This document shows positions 9,862-18,224 of a stretch of 64,000 nt of DNA, one piece after another. The translations under genes and the position numbers were made by a program. Each line of letters opens with the position of its first letter. The stretch's first letter is position 1. Source of the stretch: Alphaproteobacteria bacterium (GTDB lineage Bacteria > Pseudomonadota > Alphaproteobacteria > Acetobacterales > Acetobacteraceae); the NCBI GenBank assembly GCA_026400815.1, contig JAPLOI010000076.1, forward strand, positions 61,218 to 125,217, in the 5' to 3' direction. Under the pieces are notes generated by a model, which was not told the origin of the DNA, did no database searches, and worked only from the letters and a program-made list of their open reading frames with translations.

Positions 9862-11004
9862 ATGGATGCTGCAGCACCCGCCGTGGCGCTCTCTACCCGG
9901 CTGGTGTTCTTCATGATCGGCATCGGCTTCGCCGTCTGGGCGCCGCTGGTGCCGGATGCCAAGGCGCGGCTGGGGCTGGATGACGCAGCCCTTGGCACGC
10001 TGCTGCTGGGCCTCGGCGTGGGCTCGCTGGCCGCCCTGCCCTTCGCCGGCCCGCTGGTGCAATCGCGCGGGCCGCGCTGGGTGATCCTGGGCACCGGCTT
10101 GGCCTTCTGCGCGCTGATGCCGGCCCTGGCGCTGGCGCCCACGCCCTTGGCGCTGGCCGCGCTGCTGGCCCTGTTCGGCGCCGCCACGGCCTGCGTGGAC
10201 GTGGCGATGAACGCCCAGGCCGTGCTGGTGGAAAGAGCCACCGGCCGCACGCTGATGAGCGGCTTCCACGGCGCCTACAGCCTGGGCGCGCTGGTCGGCA
10301 GCCTGGCGATGACCGGCCTGCTCGGGGCAGGCGTGGCCCCGGTGGCCTGCGCGGCGCTGCTGGGGACCTCCTGCGCGCTGGCGCTGGCGATCCGCGCCGG
10401 CACTCTGATCCCACGCGCGCATGATGCGGAGGCACCGCGCCTGGTGCTGCCGCGCGGGCGGCTGGCGGCACTGGGCGCGCTGTGCTTCGCCGCCTTCCTG
10501 CTGGAAGGCACGATCCTGGACTGGTCCGGCGTGTATCTCCGCTTCGAACTCGGCCAGGCCGCCTCCCGCGCCGGGCTCGGCTTCGCGGCACTGGCCCTGG
10601 CAATGACACTGGGGCGGCTGACCGGAGACGCCGTGGTGCGCCGGCTGGGCCCGGTGCTGGTGATGGCCGGTGGCGGCGCATTGGCCGCGCTCGGCTTCGC
10701 GCTGGCCGCCGCCGCTCCTGCCTTCCCCGGCCAGCCCCTGGCGCTGTTCCTGGCCGGGTGCGCGCTGGTGGGCCTGGGCGTGGCCAACATGGTGCCGGTG
10801 CTGTTCAGCGCCGCCGGGCGCATGCCCAACATGGCGCCGAGTGCCGCCATCGCCGCCGCCGCCACGCCGGGCTACGCAGGCCTGCTGGCCGGGCCGGTGG
10901 CGGTGGGATGGATCGCCCAGGCCACCACCTTGCCGGTCGCCTTCGCGGGGCTGGCGCTACTGGCCGCAATCGTGGGGCTTTCGGCACGAATCGTCCGCGG
11001 ATGA
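9862..11004 (+). CDS. MFS transporter (YbjJ-like)
   Basis: Inner-membrane transporter of 380 residues with about twelve hydrophobic helices and very Ala/Leu-rich composition. The N-terminal LVFFMIGIGFAVWAPLVPDAK and the loop between helices 2 and 3 (GPLVQSRGPRW) match small MFS permeases of the YbjJ / fucose-permease-like group. The substrate is unknown. The ATG at 9862 comes right after the icd terminator; an earlier in-frame ATG-type start would run through that terminator and is rejected. No clear ribosome site is seen, so a start at an internal codon is possible. Its stop codon lies at the base of the family-B repeat hairpin. Confidence 0.78.
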   Translation: MDAAAPAVALSTRLVFFMIGIGFAVWAPLVPDAKARLGLDDAALGTLLLGLGVGSLAALPFAGPLVQSRGPRWVILGTGLAFCALMPALALAPTPLALAALLALFGAATACVDVAMNAQAVLVERATGRTLMSGFHGAYSLGALVGSLAMTGLLGAGVAPVACAALLGTSCALALAIRAGTLIPRAHDAEAPRLVLPRGRLAALGALCFAAFLLEGTILDWSGVYLRFELGQAASRAGLGFAALALAMTLGRLTGDAVVRRLGPVLVMAGGGALAALGFALAAAAPAFPGQPLALFLAGCALVGLGVANMVPVLFSAAGRMPNMAPSAAIAAAATPGYAGLLAGPVAVGWIAQATTLPVAFAGLALLAAIVGLSARIVRG

Positions 11005-11149
11005 CAGCAGCCGGTGCCATGGCTGACTCTACCTGCCATGGCGCCGGCTGCTGTCGCGTGCGGGGCTGGCCGGTGGCCGCGCGCCAAACAAAGACTCATG
11101 CCGGCCCGCGTTGATCCATTCTTCATGGGTCAAAGCGGGCTGGTATGAG
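11003..11149. repeat. Dispersed intergenic repeat family B, copy 1
   Basis: Begins with a 20-bp hairpin with one mismatch (11003-11022 with 11036-11055) whose loop contains GACTCTACC. It continues into a flank of about 95 bp that matches 14331-14440 at roughly three bases in four, both ending in GGCTGG(T/C)ATGAG. The hairpin arms of the two copies are unrelated although the loop motif is shared. It fills the gap between the MFS gene and the peptide-binding protein gene. Confidence 0.7.
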
Positions 11150-11228
11150 TTGCCAGCCGCCACGCCGCCACGGCATGCTGCACCGCAAGAAGAACAACCG
11201 GGGCCACGCGCCCGACAGGAGTATCGCG

Positions 11229-12746
11229 ATGCGCCTCACCCGCTGGCTGGCAACCGCCTGCCTCGCCGCCGCCCCGTTTGCCATCGCCCCCCCGCTCGCG
11301 GCGCAACCGCTGCGCGTGGCGCTGGAATTCGATCCCGCCCCGCTCGATCCCGCCACCGATGGCAGCTACACCAACCGCGTTGTCACCACCGTGATGTGCG
11401 ACAGCCTGATCGACCTCACGCCCGACCTGCAATTCGTGCCGCAGCTCGCCACAAGCTGGGAATGGAGTGCCGACAAGCTATCGCTGACCGTGAAGCTGCG
11501 CCCCGGCGTGAACTTCCAGGATGGCACGCCGTTCGACGCCGCCGGCATGGTGGCCAACATCATGCGCTACAAAAACGTCGCCTACTCCATCCGCAAGGCG
11601 GAGATGGCGGCCATCACGGGTGCGGAGGTGATCGACCCGCTGACGCTGCGCATCTCCCTCAGCCGCCCCTTCGCGCCGCTGGTGATGCTGCTGGCCAACC
11701 GCGTCGGCACGCCCTACTCGCCCAAGATCATCGACCTGCCGCGCGGCGAGATCGAGGCCAAGCCGGTCTGCGCCGGGCCGTTCAGCTTCAAGTCCCGCCT
11801 GGCGCAGGACAACATCACGCTGGAGCGCTTCCCCGGCTACTGGAACGCCCAGGCCATCAAGCTGCCCGGCGTGGTGTTCCGCACCGTGACCGACAGCAAC
11901 ATCCGCAAGGTGGACCTGATGGGCGGCGGGCTGGAGATCGCGCAGAAGATCTCGCCAACCGATGCCGGCTCCATCGCCGCCAACCCGAAGCTGCGCCTGG
12001 CGAAAAGCCCCTCCCTGGGCTTCGTGCCGATCGAGTTCAACGTCGGCAACGGCAAGGCCGCCGACACCCCGCTGGGCCGCGATGCCCGCGTGCGCCGCGC
12101 CTTCTCGCTCGCCATCGACCGCGAGGCGCTGAACCAGGTGGCGTTCGACGGGCAGTACGTGCCCAGCAACCAGTTCGAGGCGCCGGGCAGCACCTTCTTC
12201 CACCCGGGCTTCCCGGTGCCGAAGCGCGACCTGGCCGCGGCCAGGAAGCTGCTGGCTGAGGCCGGCGTCAGCCGCGTCAGCTTCACCCTGCGCATCGGCA
12301 CCGACCCGCTGGATGCCCAGGTGGCGCAGATCGTGCAGTCGATGGTGGCCGAGGCCGGGTTCGACATGAAGATCGTGATCCAGGATTCCGCTGCCCTCGT
12401 CTCCGCCACCCGCAGCGGCGATTTCGAGGCCTCCATGCTGCTGTGGTCGGGCCGTGCCGACCCCGACGGCAACGCGCCGATCTGGCTGACCAGCAAGGGC
12501 TTCACCAACTGGGGCCAGTACCTCAACCCGAAGATCGACGAGCTGTTCACCCAGGGCGCCACCGCCACCACCACGGCGGAGCGGCTGCCCTTCTACCGGC
12601 AGGCGACCGAGATCTTCCTGCAGGACCAGCCGCACGTGATCCTGTACCACTGGTCGATGCTGTGGGGTCTGTCGCAGAAGGTGCAGGGCTTCAAGGGCCG
12701 GCCGGACGGTCTGTGGCGCCCGGAGAACCTGAGCCTGTCGAACTGA
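11229..12746 (+). CDS. ABC transporter solute-binding protein, family 5 (peptide/nickel type)
   Basis: Periplasmic binding protein of 505 residues for peptides or similar ligands. It has a typical signal peptide (MRLTRWLATACLAAAPFAIA, ending near APPLAA), then the family-5 start LRVALEFDPAPLDPATDG, TSWEWSADKLSLTVKLRPGVNFQDGTPF-type core (residues about 75-105), and RRAFSLAIDREALNQVAFDG near residue 293. ATG at 11229 follows AGGAG by 7 nt. No permease or ATPase genes of its own lie nearby, so it is an orphan receptor here. It is followed 25 nt later by an M24 peptidase homologue, an association that suggests peptide or amide uptake and processing. Confidence 0.88.
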   Translation: MRLTRWLATACLAAAPFAIAPPLAAQPLRVALEFDPAPLDPATDGSYTNRVVTTVMCDSLIDLTPDLQFVPQLATSWEWSADKLSLTVKLRPGVNFQDGTPFDAAGMVANIMRYKNVAYSIRKAEMAAITGAEVIDPLTLRISLSRPFAPLVMLLANRVGTPYSPKIIDLPRGEIEAKPVCAGPFSFKSRLAQDNITLERFPGYWNAQAIKLPGVVFRTVTDSNIRKVDLMGGGLEIAQKISPTDAGSIAANPKLRLAKSPSLGFVPIEFNVGNGKAADTPLGRDARVRRAFSLAIDREALNQVAFDGQYVPSNQFEAPGSTFFHPGFPVPKRDLAAARKLLAEAGVSRVSFTLRIGTDPLDAQVAQIVQSMVAEAGFDMKIVIQDSAALVSATRSGDFEASMLLWSGRADPDGNAPIWLTSKGFTNWGQYLNPKIDELFTQGATATTTAERLPFYRQATEIFLQDQPHVILYHWSMLWGLSQKVQGFKGRPDGLWRPENLSLSN

Positions 12747-12771
12747 CCCACGCCCAGCCGAGGACCAGCCC

Positions 12772-14175
12772 ATGGCCAGCGTACGCCTGATCGAGACCGA
12801 GCTGCCGATCTTCGGCGAGCCAACCGTGCAGCCGGAGGTGCCCGGCACCACCTATGCCGCGCGGATGCAGGCGGCGCTGGCACGCGCCAAGGCGGCCGGG
12901 ATGGATGCGCTGGTGGTCTATGGCGACCGCGAGCACAGCGCCGGCATCGCCCACCTCACGGGGTACGACCCCCGCTTCGAGGAGGCGCTGCTGGTGGCCC
13001 CCACCGCCGCCTGGCCACGCCAGCCCGCGAGCCTGTTCGTGGGCAATGAGGGCTGGAGCTATGCCGAGCTGGCCCTGGGCAGCTTCGAGCGGGTGCTGTG
13101 CCAAAGCTTCTCCCTGCCCGGCCAGCCGCGCGACCGGCAGAAGCCGCTGGTGCGGCTGCTCGCCGAAGCCGGGCTGAAGGGCGGCATGACGGTGGGCGCC
13201 GTCGGCTGGAAATCCTTCGGCCCCGGCGACCCCGGCGCGGACGAAACCTGGCTCGACCTGCCGGAATTCATCGCCCGCGCGGTCCGGGAAATGGCGGGCG
13301 AAACCGGCCGGGTGGTGAACGCCACCGACCTGTTCATCAACCCCACCGACGGGCTGCGCGTGATCAACGACGTGGACCAGCTGGCCGCGTTCGAGTTCGC
13401 CGCCACCTATGCCAGCCAGGGCCTGCGCAACGTGCTGTTCGGCGTGCGCCCGGGCATGACGGAGTTTCAGGCCGCAAGGCTGATGGCCGTGCCCGGCATC
13501 CCGTTCTCCGCCCATCTGATGCTGTCGGCCGGCGAGCGCGCCTCGCGCGGCCTGCCCAGCCCCTCCGCACGCGTGCTGGGCCATGGCGACCCGTTCACCA
13601 TGGCCTGCGGGCTGCAGGGCGGCCTCTCGGCCCGCGCCGGCTTCCTGGTGCACGACCCCAGCGAACTGCCAGCGGGCATCCGCGACTACGCCGACAAGCT
13701 GGTGGTGCCGTATTTCCGCGCCGTGGCCGAATGGTACGGCGAAGTCGGCATCGGCGTTACCGGCGGCACGCTGCACGCCATCATCGCCAAGCATTTGGGC
13801 GACCCGTTCTTCGGCGTGGGCCTCAACCCCGGCCACCTGCTGCACCTGGATGAATGGCTGCACTCCCCGGTCTTCGCCGGCAGCACCATCCCGCTCGCCT
13901 CCGGCATGGCGATCCAGGTGGACGTGATCCCGGCCACCCACTCGCCCTGGTTCACCACCAACATCGAAGACGGCATCGCCCTCGCCGACGCCGCCCTGCG
14001 CGAGGCCTTTGCCGCCCGCTACCCGGAAGCCTGGCGCCGCATCGAACGCCGCCGCGCCTTCATGGCCGACGTGCTGGGGATCCTCCTGAAGCCGGAAGTG
14101 CTGCCGTTCAGCAACATCCCGGCCTACCTGCCGCCCTTCCTGCTGTCGCCGACGCGGGTGCTGGCGCTGGCGTAA
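12772..14175 (+). CDS. M24 (creatinase/prolidase-fold) peptidase homologue with altered metal site
   Basis: A 467-residue protein with a creatinase-type N-terminal domain (about 25-200) and an M24 pita-bread domain (about 205-440). The histidine region is seen as GLNPGHLLHLDEWLHSP and the late glutamate as TNIEDGIALAD. The usual first metal aspartates (DxG ... sDxTRT) are replaced: the equivalent stretch reads GDPFTMACGLQGGLSARAGF, and the usual EP of TIEPG is DV in QVDVIP. The protein may therefore be a non-peptidase hydrolase or a ligand-binding relative. It probably shares a transcript with the upstream solute-binding protein gene. Confidence 0.75.
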   Translation: MASVRLIETELPIFGEPTVQPEVPGTTYAARMQAALARAKAAGMDALVVYGDREHSAGIAHLTGYDPRFEEALLVAPTAAWPRQPASLFVGNEGWSYAELALGSFERVLCQSFSLPGQPRDRQKPLVRLLAEAGLKGGMTVGAVGWKSFGPGDPGADETWLDLPEFIARAVREMAGETGRVVNATDLFINPTDGLRVINDVDQLAAFEFAATYASQGLRNVLFGVRPGMTEFQAARLMAVPGIPFSAHLMLSAGERASRGLPSPSARVLGHGDPFTMACGLQGGLSARAGFLVHDPSELPAGIRDYADKLVVPYFRAVAEWYGEVGIGVTGGTLHAIIAKHLGDPFFGVGLNPGHLLHLDEWLHSPVFAGSTIPLASGMAIQVDVIPATHSPWFTTNIEDGIALADAALREAFAARYPEAWRRIERRRAFMADVLGILLKPEVLPFSNIPAYLPPFLLSPTRVLALA

Positions 14176-14292
14176 CCGTCCGGCGCGCGGCCGAGCCTCT
14201 AGGTGATGCACCCATAGGCAACCAGCAGCGACGCGGCTCGGGATGCGCCACGCTGGCGAGAGGTGCGCCATGAAGCCACGCCGGCATGATAC

Positions 14293-14440
14293 CAACCGCC
14301 CGAAACGCCGACTCTTCCGGCGTTTCGGGCGGTTGCTATCGCGCGCCGGGCTGGCCGGCGGCGGCGCGCAAAGCAAAGAGGCATGCCTGCCGCCGTCGAC
14401 CGATTCTTCATCGATCGACATCAAGGGCGGCTGGCATGAG
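14293..14440. repeat. Dispersed intergenic repeat family B, copy 2
   Basis: A perfect 17-bp hairpin (14293-14309 with 14319-14335, loop GACTCTTCC) followed by a flank to 14440 that matches copy 1 at 11047-11149. It abuts the 5' end of the IS5-type transposase remnant, so it may be a passenger or target of the insertion element, or a separate REP-like sequence. Confidence 0.7.
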
Positions 14441-14893
14441 ATCACGGGCATCGAGTGGTCGGTCATTCAGCCGCTGCTGCCGACCAAGCCGCGTGGAGTG
14501 CCGCGCGTGGGCGACCGCAGGGTGCTTAACAGGATATTCTGGCGGTTGAGCACGGACTCGCCCTTGGCCGACATCCCGGAGCGGTATGGCCCCTGCACCA
14601 CCTGCCACAACCGGTTTGTCCGTTGGCGGAAGGCCGGTGCATGGGACCGGCTGTTTGCGGCCGTCTCGCGCGCCTATGACGGCGATCTGCAAACGGTCGA
14701 CAGTTCCTCGATCCGGGTCCACCAGCACGCCGCCAACGGCAAAAAGGGGGGCATGGGCAGCAGCCGCTGGGCACCTTGATGCCGCCCGATACATGGGGCG
14801 CTCGCGCGCCGGCCTGACCACAAAGATCCATGCCGCGGTCAACGCCAACGGCAACATGATCATGCTCCAACTGAGGGAAGGCCAGGCAGGGCA
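14429..14893 (+). pseudogene. IS5-family transposase remnant (frameshifted, 3' truncated)
   Basis: Reads HEITGIEWSVIQPLLPTKPR at the N-terminal end, the conserved start of IS5-group transposases, followed by NRIFWRLSTDSPLADIPERYGP, RFVRWRKAGAWDRLF and the first catalytic aspartate in TVDSSSIRVHQHAA. Between about 14745 and 14790 the reading frame shifts; the continuation GRSRAGLTTKIHAAVNANGN lies in another frame. Homology ends near 14890, where an inverted fragment of a different transposase begins. The catalytic C-terminal half is absent, so the element is dead. Confidence 0.85.
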
Positions 14894-14897
14894 AATC

Positions 14898-15075
14898 CTG
14901 CTCGCCGAGGCGGAGGAACGCGTGCAGCGGCAGGCTGTCGGCGTAGTGCCACTCCAGCCTCCGCTCGGTGTCGATTCCCTCAACGTCGCCGACCAGCACT
15001 ATGCGGAAGTAGCGCCCCGGCGGCAGCGACGAGTTCGACCTGCAGCCGGTCGTAGAACGGATGTCCCGGTGAACA
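14898..15075 (-). pseudogene. IS1182-type transposase N-terminal remnant
   Basis: On the minus strand, PGHPFYDRLQVELVAAAG (about 15075-15025) and, in a shifted frame, SSLPPGRYFRIVLVGDVEGI then DTERRLEWHYADSLPLHAFL (15032-14898) match the N-terminal region of IS1182/IS5-like transposases (usual form GHPFYxRLN...LPPGRYFRMLLxGYFEGxDxER.xxWRxADSLxLRxFL). At least one frameshift and loss of everything downstream make it a pseudogene. The sequence just upstream, near 15190-15209 (reading TTTAGCAGCCTGTTGAC on the minus strand), may be the old element end; this is inference. Confidence 0.7.
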
Positions 15076-15203
15076 TGGCATCCCCGACCACGACACCAGC
15101 ATCTCCGACTGCCGATCCCGCTGCCGACCCAGCGGCAGACGACACCTGCCACCGCCAGCTGCAGGTGCCAGAATCCGGCTGCGCCGCATTCGTCAACAGG
15201 CTG

Positions 15204-18116
15204 CTAAAGGGGGTGATCAGCGTCCGAAAAAGAATCCAAGGGCCTCATCGCGGTTCTATCCAGCGCACCGGCATCATGGAGCGCCTTGCGCACCGCCTCG
15301 AGTACGGCAGAGCGGGTGGAGTCGGTTCCGAATTCCGCAAGGTAGTAGAGCATCACGAGACCGTGCACGCGATGGCCCTCGAGCCCCGATAGCACCACGC
15401 GGATCGGTCGGCTGTGGTCCACCGTATCGTTGCCCCCCATCGCCTTCGCCACGCTTTCATGGATCCGGGGCACCAGCGCCGCAGTATCCACCGTGGCCGA
15501 CATGGTGAACGGCACCTGTAGCCGGGTGTAGCCGTTGTGCAGCGACATGTTGGAGAGGATCTGTGTGGCGATCAGGCCGTTCGGCACGAAGTGCACCTCG
15601 TCGTCGCGCGAGCGGATGCAGGCGAAGCGCCAGCCCCAATCATCTAGCCGGCCGCTGATCACCCGATCGCGCGTGCGCACCGTCACCCACTGGCCGATGC
15701 GCATGCTGTTGTCGGCCGCGATTGCGATGCCGGCGATGGCGTCGAAGATCAATTCGCGCAGCGCAAAGCCGATCACGGTCAGCAACACCGAGGTGGTGGC
15801 AAGCACCGGCCAGATATCGCGGTCCAGCACGGTGGTATAGAAAAAGGCGATGCCAGCCAGGTAGAGCATGGTGCGGAATATGAGCCGCACCACGGGATGC
15901 AGGCCCTGGCCCTCCTGGCGGCGGAGCAAGAGCTTCTCGAGCAGCATGTCGACCATCGTGACCACGATGAGCACATAGGCGAACTCGTAGGCGAGCAGGA
16001 TCATCGACACGGTGGCCGGCGCCATGCGGTCCGCGAGTGCCCCGGTGAAAAGTGCGAATTCACTGAACACGCCGGTCAGCAGCAGCGTCGGGTAGATTGC
16101 CCACTTCAGCGCGTCGCTGCGCCAAGCCAGCCGCAGCAGACAGAGCAGGGCGAAGCCTATGGCCAGCACGATGAAGGCAAGCGCGACTCCGGTGCCGCCT
16201 AGCATCGCCATGATCCGCGCGGTCAGCGTCTGGTCGACCCGGGCGATCTCGGCGCTGTAGGAGCCGAGGTAGTAGTTTAGCCGGCCGTCCCGGCTGCGCG
16301 GATCGCCAAGACCATCGACCAGCCGGTCGTCCACGGCCAGCACCTCCGAGACCACTCGGTAATCCTGGCGGCTGTTCTCCACGCTACCCGGCGCAGCCTC
16401 GCTGCGCTGGGCTTCGGCATCCAGCACCAGCCGCAGCTGCGCTATATCCAGGGTGCGATGTCGCCATTCGATGGCAATGCGGCTACGCCTGAGGAGCATG
16501 TCGGACGGCTTCGGGACGAAGCGGAACTCGCCCTCGACCCGCCAGAGACGGTAGCGGCTGCTGCCCCCGGTGCTCTCCGTGACCAGCCGGACGGATTTCA
16601 GCGGCCCAGCCTGGTTGAGGAAGGCGATCTGCTCGATGCCGATGTCGTCCGTCGACTTCAGCCAGAAGTCGAAGCTCCCGGTGAAGGTCCCGGAGTCGAA
16701 ATTGACCACCTCGAGGGCGTGCAACCGGAACCCAACCTGCACTGCGGGGATAAGAGGGTAGGCAAGCTCGCCGAGGCGGATCGCCTCCTCGCCGAGGCCC
16801 ACCTGCTCGACCAGCCGGGGGCGATCGCTAAGTTGGACGATGAGGGGCAGCTGCCGACGCCCCACGAACTCTACGAGCTTCAGCGGGGTGTCGCGCTGGT
16901 GCGTGCTGTCGAAGGTGATCCGGCCGGTGAAGCCGCTGGTTGCGCCAGAATCGGCGTCGCGCGCCCGCATCCAGTCGTGCAGCAGGGAGCGCATCCGATC
17001 GGGGTCGGTCAGGGTAAAACTGCCATCGGCCTTGCTGTGGCGGATGAATTCGGCGAGCAGCAGCCCGGCATCGTAGCCCGAGGCATAGGCCCAGCTCGGC
17101 TCGGCGTTATTGCGGGCGATATAGGCCTGAACGCGACGCTGGCTCTCGGCGCTGGACATGCGCGGCGTGAACGGGACGGCGGCGATGATGCCGTTGGTGA
17201 AGAAGCCGGGAGTGATCCGCTCACGCCGGTCGTCCGTGAAGCGCTCGGCGAAGCTCGCCAGGGAGGCCTCGCCCAGCACAACGATGCGACCACCATGGCC
17301 GCTGACGCGCAGCTGGCGGATCGCCGCCTCGGCCTCCTTCATCGGCAAGCTGACCAGCACCGCATCGGCCTGAGCGTGGCGGGCCAGTCGTTCGCGCTGC
17401 TGCTCAGGCGTCTGGCCGGTCGGCCATGGCTCCAGCGTCAACTCGGCGCCGGCGCGGCCCGCGTAGGACAAGACCACGCCATCCCAATACCCGTCGGGCC
17501 TGCTACCGGGCAGCGCCAACAGCACCAGCCGGTCGCCAGGCAGCACGCGCTGCAGGATGCGGCCAAGCATCTCGCCAGTCTTGGTGTTCGGCGGCTGCAT
17601 CGAATAGGCGAAAGAGTTCGGCTCGATGCCGGAAGGCGCGCCAATCGGCGCCAGCGCAAGCAAGGTGCCCTCGGCGGCGGCAGCAACCATTTCGGCGTAG
17701 CCATTGCTCTGGGTCGGGCCAACCATGGCGAGGGTATGGAAGCCGAGCGCCGCACCTTCGGCGAGCGCAGCGACCGCATTGGCGCGACCGCCATCGTCGC
17801 GGGTGACGAGCCGGAGTTCGCGGTCGAGGCCAGCCTCACGGATCGCGTCATCGAAGCCGCGGGCGATGTCGTTGCCGATCTCCCTCGCTTCGCCCGAGGC
17901 GTCGGCGATCAAGACAATGTCGAGTGGGTTGAGCTGGGAGCCGTCGGCCCGCACTTCGATATTCGGCGGAGGCGGCTCGAACTGCAGCGCCTTGCCGATC
18001 AGTACGGCCTGGCCGAGGAAGAGCAGCGCCAACAAGGAGTGTAGTACGAAGCCAACGATTTGCATCTGAAAGTAACGTCTCGCTCTGTTGGCGGCCTGCA
18101 AACCATTGTTTTGCAT
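15204..18116 (-). CDS. Chimaeric ligand-binding / ligand-gated-channel-ectodomain-like / MscS channel protein
   Basis: A 970-residue inner-membrane protein. Order: N-terminal signal anchor (about 20-41); a periplasmic domain (62-425) with the fold pattern of branched-chain amino-acid receptors (start LDIVLIADASGEAREIGNDI, then AMVGPTQSNGYAEMVAAAAE, WAYASGYDAGLLLAEFI); a beta-rich domain (455-630) resembling the pentameric ligand-gated channel ectodomain (VQVGFRLHALEVVNFDSGTF, RLWRVEGEFRFV, NYYLGSYSAEIAR); about five membrane helices (640-800); and a C-terminal MscS channel domain (770-950; ALRELIFDAIAGIAIAADNS, HFVPNGLIATQILSN). The MscS part is certain and the LivJ-like part is strong; the middle domain is by pattern only. 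Start 18116 (MQNNGLQAAN) is provisional: an ATG at 18224 has a better ribosome site (GAGG, 6-nt spacer) and would add 36 residues. The TAG stop falls in presumed insertion-element DNA, so the last few residues may be altered. Many A/T-ending codons suggest transfer. Confidence 0.8.
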   Translation of the reverse strand: MQNNGLQAANRARRYFQMQIVGFVLHSLLALLFLGQAVLIGKALQFEPPPPNIEVRADGSQLNPLDIVLIADASGEAREIGNDIARGFDDAIREAGLDRELRLVTRDDGGRANAVAALAEGAALGFHTLAMVGPTQSNGYAEMVAAAAEGTLLALAPIGAPSGIEPNSFAYSMQPPNTKTGEMLGRILQRVLPGDRLVLLALPGSRPDGYWDGVVLSYAGRAGAELTLEPWPTGQTPEQQRERLARHAQADAVLVSLPMKEAEAAIRQLRVSGHGGRIVVLGEASLASFAERFTDDRRERITPGFFTNGIIAAVPFTPRMSSAESQRRVQAYIARNNAEPSWAYASGYDAGLLLAEFIRHSKADGSFTLTDPDRMRSLLHDWMRARDADSGATSGFTGRITFDSTHQRDTPLKLVEFVGRRQLPLIVQLSDRPRLVEQVGLGEEAIRLGELAYPLIPAVQVGFRLHALEVVNFDSGTFTGSFDFWLKSTDDIGIEQIAFLNQAGPLKSVRLVTESTGGSSRYRLWRVEGEFRFVPKPSDMLLRRSRIAIEWRHRTLDIAQLRLVLDAEAQRSEAAPGSVENSRQDYRVVSEVLAVDDRLVDGLGDPRSRDGRLNYYLGSYSAEIARVDQTLTARIMAMLGGTGVALAFIVLAIGFALLCLLRLAWRSDALKWAIYPTLLLTGVFSEFALFTGALADRMAPATVSMILLAYEFAYVLIVVTMVDMLLEKLLLRRQEGQGLHPVVRLIFRTMLYLAGIAFFYTTVLDRDIWPVLATTSVLLTVIGFALRELIFDAIAGIAIAADNSMRIGQWVTVRTRDRVISGRLDDWGWRFACIRSRDDEVHFVPNGLIATQILSNMSLHNGYTRLQVPFTMSATVDTAALVPRIHESVAKAMGGNDTVDHSRPIRVVLSGLEGHRVHGLVMLYYLAEFGTDSTRSAVLEAVRKALHDAGALDRTAMRPLDSFSDADHPL

Positions 18117-18224
18117 TCCGATCCCCGCTGCCCCCCATATCGGCAACGAAATCCTACGCCCGACGACTTTCTTCAACACACCGTGATGCGAACCGCAATG
18201 CAGCGGCCGGCATCCCGGATACAT

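Noticed and set aside
14243..14430. N-terminal extension of the IS5-type transposase remnant
   Set aside because: It is translation of the repeat-B hairpin and flank and has no transposase similarity.
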